The notes under the pieces: generated by a model
Database searches by the model: none
What the model was told of the DNA's origin: nothing
Seen by the model: the letters and a program-made list of their open reading frames with translations, nothing else
Translations under genes and position numbers: made by a program
Assembly: GCA_001919995.1 (NCBI GenBank)
Contig: MNIY01000199.1
Span: forward strand, 1 to 8,810
From: Ktedonobacter sp. 13_1_20CM_4_53_11
Lineage (GTDB): Bacteria > Chloroflexota > Ktedonobacteria > Ktedonobacterales > Ktedonobacteraceae
Length of the DNA stretch: 8,810 nt
Direction: 5' to 3'
Shown here: piece by piece, positions 5,682-8,810 of the stretch
Numbering within the stretch: the first letter of the stretch is position 1
How the letters are laid out: each line of letters begins with the position of its first letter

Positions 5682-5768
5682 TACAGTTACCAGCATCATT
5701 TTTGCAGGTTTCCCTACCGTTAGTCAGTATTGTTCAGCCACGCATTCACCGACCCCCTCCCTCCGTCT

Positions 5769-6173
5769 TTACTCGAGAGGCGCAGTTAATTCCAGTTGGA
5801 TACCGTCAGGATCGCTGAAACTCAGGATCGTAATCCCAAAGTCTGGAAGATCCCTCACTTCCCCGTGCTCCACGTCATGCTCTTCGAAGAGGGCCGCGGC
5901 TTTGTGCAGTTCAGCGCGGTTGGCAACACCAAAGCTCAGGTGATCCAACCCTACCCGGTGAGGACTGAAACGATCATTAGGGGGAGCCTGGCTCGCGTCC
6001 CATGGTGGTGTAATACCCAGCAACATGTTCCCATCTGTCAGCACAAACCCTGGTGGTAGCTCAGCAGCCACCGTAAAGTTGAGTAAACTGGTGTAGAAAT
6101 CACGTGAGCGAATAGGGTCGGTTACGATCAGTCGGATGTGATGGACGCTAGAAATAGTAATCTTTGTTGACAT
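5769..6173 (-). CDS. VOC superfamily protein (glyoxalase/bleomycin-resistance fold)
   Basis: This 134-residue protein has the vicinal oxygen chelate fold with its two beta-alpha-beta-beta-beta modules. The first module is VHHIRLIVTDPIRSRDFYTSLLNF and the second is GLDHLSFGVANRAELHKAAALFEEHDV, ending in SFSDPDGIQLEL. Likely metal ligands are H12 (or H11), H78 and E128. Members include glyoxalase I, ring-cleaving dioxygenases and drug-binding resistance proteins, and the substrate cannot be chosen here. The ATG at 6173 is preferred because AAAGGA stands about 6 nt upstream. An in-frame GTG at 6221 would add 16 residues rich in Glu, Lys and Gly that do not belong to the fold. The gene is a single unit, convergent with the Trp-rich protein gene and divergent from the ABC exporter. 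Confidence 0.88.
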   Translation of the reverse strand: MSTKITISSVHHIRLIVTDPIRSRDFYTSLLNFTVAAELPPGFVLTDGNMLLGITPPWDASQAPPNDRFSPHRVGLDHLSFGVANRAELHKAAALFEEHDVEHGEVRDLPDFGITILSFSDPDGIQLELTAPLE

Positions 6174-6260
6174 GGCCAATCCTTTCTTCTCTTCGGCTAC
6201 TCCTCCTTCGGCCTCTTTCACTAAATAGGGGCGTAGCCTCGACGTTGTAGAGGTAAATAT

Positions 6261-6289
6261 ATTATACAGCTATACGTGAGCACGTTACA
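6261..6289 (-). promoter_or_regulatory. Probable promoter of the VOC gene
   Basis: On the - strand a perfect TATAAT box occupies 6266-6261. The hexamer 17 nt upstream (TGTAAC, 6289-6284) is a poor -35 box. The predicted start near 6254 gives a leader of about 80 nt to the ATG at 6173. The weak -35 box would fit a promoter that needs an activator. Confidence 0.45.
6274..6285. promoter_or_regulatory. Palindrome ACGTG-AG-CACGT, candidate operator
   Basis: Two perfect 5-bp arms flank a 2-nt centre inside the spacer and -35 region of the VOC promoter, about 30 bp upstream of the exporter promoter. The position suits a repressor or activator site acting on the VOC gene. Short palindromes of this size also arise by chance, so the call is tentative. 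Confidence 0.35.
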
Positions 6290-6317
6290 CCCCTCCCCTT
6301 CACATTGGCAATCACTC

Positions 6318-6346
6318 TTGACTTTTGTCATAACATCAGCTATAAT
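6318..6346 (+). promoter_or_regulatory. Near-consensus sigma70 promoter of the ABC exporter operon
   Basis: TTGACT (6318-6323), a 17-nt spacer and a perfect TATAAT (6341-6346) differ from consensus at one base. Transcription should start near 6353. The strength suggests that output is limited by a repressor or by the long leader. Confidence 0.8.
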
Positions 6347-6352
6347 TCTGAC

Positions 6353-6565
6353 CAGGTGAACCAAATTAGTCATATTGTTTTTCCGGTCATCTAGTCATAA
6401 TGAGGCAGAGGAACCGTATTGGCAACCCAACGCAAAGGTGGACAAGGTCAAATAGAGGAACGCTCGAAACGAGAGCAACGCGGAGACAAGCGTATTCTCA
6501 TCTTACATGGAACGAGCTGTAGAACTCAGGAAAAGGGAAACCCAAAAAGAGGAGGAGGTCACAAC
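6353..6565 (+). promoter_or_regulatory. Long 5' leader of the ABC exporter operon with GTCATA repeats
   Basis: About 210 nt separate the predicted transcription start from the ATPase ATG. TAGTCATA occurs at 6367-6374 and 6392-6399 (25 nt apart). Shorter copies lie at 6386-6390 (GTCAT) and in the promoter spacer at 6327-6332, so several matching half-sites straddle the start point, as expected for a repressor. From 6400 an ATG opens a 40-codon frame ending at 6522, rich in Arg and Thr and with no visible relation to known peptides. An in-frame TTG at 6419, preceded by AGAGGAA, could extend the ATPase by 49 residues, but those residues are basic, low in hydrophobicity and outside the ABC fold. 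I see no known riboswitch. Confidence 0.4.
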
Positions 6566-7489
6566 ATGACAGTGCAAGAACCAGTGATTGTGATTGATAA
6601 TCTACACAAATCGTATGGCAAGGTGCAGGCCGTTAAAGGCATCTCGATGCGCGTCGAGCAGGGCGAAATCTTTGGCTTCCTGGGGCCGAATGGCGCGGGC
6701 AAAACCACCACCATTCGCTGCATGCTGGATGTCATTCGCCCCACGTCAGGGACGCTGCATGTGCTTGGGCTGGACGCGCAGCGCGACAAAATGGCCCTGC
6801 ACCAGCGCATCGGCTACCTGCCCGGTGACGTGCGCCTGCCGGGGCAGATGACCGGCAAACAGATCATCAACTACTTCTCGCGCTTGCAGGGACGCGAACC
6901 CGTGCTGCTGGACGACCTGGTAGCGCGCTTCGATGTCGAGTTGAAACGGCAACTGAAAGGCTACTCCAAGGGCATGCGCCAGAAGATCGGCGTCGTGCTG
7001 GCCTTCATGTGCGATCCCGATGTGCTGATCCTCGACGAGCCAACTTCTGGCCTCGACCCGCTTTTGCAGCGCACATTCAACGAGTTCCTGCTGCAAGAAC
7101 AGGCGCGTGGCAAGACCATCTTCATGAGTTCGCATATCATGAGCGACGTCGAAAAGGTATGCCAGCGTGTGGCGGTCATTCGCAAGGGCGAAATCGTCAC
7201 CATTGAAGAGGTGGAGAAGCTGCGCCAGAAGGCGGGCCAGCGCGTCACAGTCGAGTTTGGCGATGCCGTCAGCCCGGATGATCTGTCGCGTATTCCAGGG
7301 GTGAGCATGGTGACCAGCCACAACCATGCCTACCATTTCAATGTGGGTGGCAGCATGGATGCGCTCATCAAGGCGCTCAGCCGTCACGAAGTGCTGCGCC
7401 TGCAGGCCGAAGAGGCTCCACTGGAAGAAGTGTTCTTGAAGTTTTACGAAAATCCACAGGTGGAAACAACGACAAAGGGTACGCGCTAA
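6566..7489 (+). CDS. ABC-2 type exporter, ATP-binding subunit
   Basis: This 307-residue ATPase powers the permease encoded next. Walker A is GPNGAGKTTT (40-49, K46), the signature is YSKGMRQK (133-140), Walker B is VLILDEP (153-159) with catalytic E158, the D-loop is SGLD (161-164) and the switch histidine is H190. The Q-loop position reads GYLPGDVRLPG, with Gly at 87 where Gln or Glu is common. GYLPGE-like forms occur in this exporter subfamily, so activity is not in doubt. Residues after about 215 form the usual C-terminal extension of drug- or lipid-type ABC-2 ATPases (RVTVEFGDAVSPDDL and later LEEVFLKFY). AGGAGG repeats end about 7 nt before the ATG at 6566, which makes this start clear. 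The permease follows after 29 nt. The gene appears more GC-rich than its left neighbours. The substrate is unknown. Confidence 0.93.
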   Translation: MTVQEPVIVIDNLHKSYGKVQAVKGISMRVEQGEIFGFLGPNGAGKTTTIRCMLDVIRPTSGTLHVLGLDAQRDKMALHQRIGYLPGDVRLPGQMTGKQIINYFSRLQGREPVLLDDLVARFDVELKRQLKGYSKGMRQKIGVVLAFMCDPDVLILDEPTSGLDPLLQRTFNEFLLQEQARGKTIFMSSHIMSDVEKVCQRVAVIRKGEIVTIEEVEKLRQKAGQRVTVEFGDAVSPDDLSRIPGVSMVTSHNHAYHFNVGGSMDALIKALSRHEVLRLQAEEAPLEEVFLKFYENPQVETTTKGTR

Positions 7490-7518
7490 ACCCTGTACTG
7501 GTGAAAGGAGAGCCGACA

Positions 7519-8370
7519 ATGGCTACCACATCCATATCGAAAAGCATCGCCGCGCCGAAGAAACGCGCGCGCGGCCTGATTATAACCAGGGTCTCGTTTC
7601 TCAATGCCAAAACACTGTTAGGAGCCGGCGCTTTCTACATCCTTTTTATTGCGCTGGTGATCGGCTTCCTGTATCCCACATTGTCTGGAATAAATTTCAG
7701 TTCGTACCTGACCTCGAATGCTGTTGCAGGTCTGGTGGGCGCAAAGCTCAAGAATGTATCCAGTTTTTCCTCTCTCATAGGGGTGGAGCTGTATAGCTCG
7801 ATTTACGCCCTGCTCTGGGGCGGTATCATCGCCTTTATGGCCGGGGCGGCACTGCCTGCTACCTTCGAGAACGGCACGCTCGATCTGGCACTGGCGCGAC
7901 CAATTTCTCGCACGCGCTACTTCCTGGAACTCTGGCTCAGCGCAGTCCTGGGCGCAATCTTTTTGAGTCTGGCGGCTACTCTATCGATCTGGCTCGCTAC
8001 CCTCTTCGTGAAAAACGCCGATATCGATTGGAGTTGGCTCGCCATCGCAGAATTGATTGAGTTGGCGCTCATGTTCCTGGCAAGTGGCATCGGTATGTTC
8101 TTCGGATCCTTCATCAATGCCAGCCGTGCGGCTGGCGGCGCAGCGTTTGGTATTATCGCCCTTGCCTACCTGATGAACACGTTCGGCACTCTCTCCGATA
8201 AACTATCCTGGATGTTGAAAATCGAGCCGCTCTACTACACGCAGGGCATCCAGGCGCTTTCTGAACACTCTATCACCGGCTGGTATCCGGCGGTGCTGGT
8301 CGTCGCAGGACTGGTATGCGGCATAGCAGGACTGGTGATCTTCAATCGGCGCGATCTGCCAACGACGTAA
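7519..8370 (+). CDS. ABC-2 type exporter, permease subunit
   Basis: This 283-residue integral membrane protein forms the transport channel with the preceding ATPase, probably as a dimer. Six hydrophobic segments are visible: near residues 28-50 (LGAGAFYILFIALVIGFLYP), then LYSSIYALLWGGIIAFMAGA, AVLGAIFLSLAATLSIWLA, ELIELALMFLASGIGMFFG, AAGGAAFGIIALAYLMNTFG, and last YPAVLVVAGLVCGIAGLVIF. The loop FENGTLDLALARPISRTRYF after the second segment is the ABC-2 coupling motif (E-x-GTL followed by P-[IV]-SR). A basic N-terminus (APKKRARG) fits the cytosolic side. AGGAG (7506-7510) lies 8 nt before the ATG at 7519; an in-frame GTG at 7501 overlaps this site and is rejected. The stop is only 14 nt from that of the convergent oxidoreductase, with no terminator hairpin between them. 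The substrate is unknown. Confidence 0.92.
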   Translation: MATTSISKSIAAPKKRARGLIITRVSFLNAKTLLGAGAFYILFIALVIGFLYPTLSGINFSSYLTSNAVAGLVGAKLKNVSSFSSLIGVELYSSIYALLWGGIIAFMAGAALPATFENGTLDLALARPISRTRYFLELWLSAVLGAIFLSLAATLSIWLATLFVKNADIDWSWLAIAELIELALMFLASGIGMFFGSFINASRAAGGAAFGIIALAYLMNTFGTLSDKLSWMLKIEPLYYTQGIQALSEHSITGWYPAVLVVAGLVCGIAGLVIFNRRDLPTT

Positions 8371-8384
8371 AGAAAATGCTGTGC

Positions 8385-8810
8385 TTATTGCTTTGCCCAA
8401 TCACTGAGTACCGCTTTAGCTGCATTATGACCCGGCGCTCCCATGACGCCTCCTCCCGGGTGGGTACTTGAACCGCACAGGTATATCCCCTCAATAGGTG
8501 TGCGATAATGGGCACATTCTGGCGCGGGCCGCAGTGAGAACAACTGATCCGGTGTGATCTCGCCGTGAAAAATGTTCCCGTTGGGCATCCCATAGCGCTG
8601 TTCGATATCCACCGGGCTGAGTACCTGGCGCGCGAAAATGGCATCAGCGAAGTTAGGAGCAAACTCGGCCATCGTCGCAACGATGTTGTCTGCCATCTCA
8701 TTTTTAACATCATCGGACCATTCTCGTCCTTTTAGATGATAAGGAGCATATTGGCAGAACATCGATATCGTATGGTAGCCGGTCGGCGCCACAGTGGGAT
8801 CGGTAGCAGA
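8385..8810 (-). CDS. PYROXD2/phytoene desaturase-like FAD oxidoreductase, C-terminal part
   Basis: The visible 141 residues are the C-terminus of a flavoprotein in the CrtI-like amine-oxidase superfamily, closest by eye to the PYROXD2 group. The frame stays open through 8810, so the N-terminal dinucleotide-binding domain lies outside the window. Key segments are TVAPTGYHTISMFCQYAPYHL, FAPNFADAIFARQVLSPVDIEQRYG, GNIFHGEITPDQLFSLRP and the FAD-contacting end YRTPIEGIYLCGSSTHPGG, followed by GVMGAPGHNAAKAVL. Carotenoid biosynthesis should not be assumed: the HGE and THPGGGVMGAPGHNA pattern is that of the PYROXD2-like branch, whose substrates are poorly known. An internal GTG at 8792 is not a true start, because family sequence continues upstream of it. 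The gene converges on the exporter permease with a 14-nt gap. Confidence 0.88.
   Translation of the reverse strand, partial: SATDPTVAPTGYHTISMFCQYAPYHLKGREWSDDVKNEMADNIVATMAEFAPNFADAIFARQVLSPVDIEQRYGMPNGNIFHGEITPDQLFSLRPAPECAHYRTPIEGIYLCGSSTHPGGGVMGAPGHNAAKAVLSDWAKQ

Noticed and set aside
6174..6221. GTG start at 6221 extending the VOC protein by 16 residues
   Set aside because: The added residues are a Glu/Lys/Gly-rich read of purine-rich leader, including an AGGAGG with no start codon at a usable distance. AAAGGA fits the ATG at 6173.
6746..7519. 257-codon open frame on the - strand opposite the ABC ATPase
   Set aside because: It is a shadow of a GC-rich coding sequence. The composition is His-, Gln- and Ala-rich without a family pattern, while the + strand shows every ABC motif in order.
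1..8810. CRISPR array, tRNA/rRNA genes, intact insertion sequence, toxin-antitoxin or phage-defence cassette
   Set aside because: No regularly spaced repeats longer than 12 bp, no cloverleaf or rRNA-like sequence, no transposase and no recognised defence gene were seen. The integrase remnant is the only mobile-element trace.

Overview
The window looks like bacterial chromosome of moderate GC, with a broken integrase at its left edge and otherwise intact genes. The mix of families fits a soil Chloroflexota, most likely Ktedonobacteria: a bacterial PAC2 protein, an SPL-type radical SAM protein, a cytosolic HtrA-like protease, an S4-less RluA enzyme and a PYROXD2-like flavoprotein. This placement is inferred from family content and base composition only; there is no rRNA or other marker gene here.

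Layout. 1-600: remnant of a tyrosine recombinase (74-544, +) that has lost its middle, followed by a rho-independent terminator. 600-900: gene-free stretch with a perfect 12-bp tandem repeat and a probable promoter. 901-1866 (+): HtrA/DegP-like serine protease. 1984-2026: strong hairpin serving as a shared terminator for convergent genes. 2063-3025 (-): PAC2-family protein with an acidic tail. 3231-4103 (-): SPL-family radical SAM protein with unusual cysteine spacing. 4104-4219: divergent promoter region. 4220-5158 (+): RluA-type pseudouridine synthase, overlapping by 26 bp an unknown Trp-rich protein (5133-5681, +). 5769-6173 (-): VOC/glyoxalase-fold protein. 6318-8370 (+): near-consensus sigma70 promoter, a leader of about 210 nt, then an ABC-2 type exporter (ATPase 6566-7489, permease 7519-8370). 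8385-8810 (-): C-terminal part of a PYROXD2-like FAD oxidoreductase that runs off the window.

How the genes work together. The clear functional unit is the two-gene ABC exporter. RluA and the Trp-rich protein form a translationally coupled pair. The other genes are single units. The region 4104-4219 is the most informative regulatory stretch: both divergent genes show a -35 box, an 18-nt spacer, a -10 box and then only 6 nt before the ATG. This predicts that both mRNAs are leaderless, and it fixes both starts without Shine-Dalgarno sequences.

I see no CRISPR array, tRNA, rRNA, complete mobile element or recognisable defence system. The points most worth checking are the Cx6Cx3C cluster motif of the radical SAM protein, the paired leaderless promoters, the unknown gene coupled to RluA, and the in-frame-deleted integrase with its adjacent repeats.
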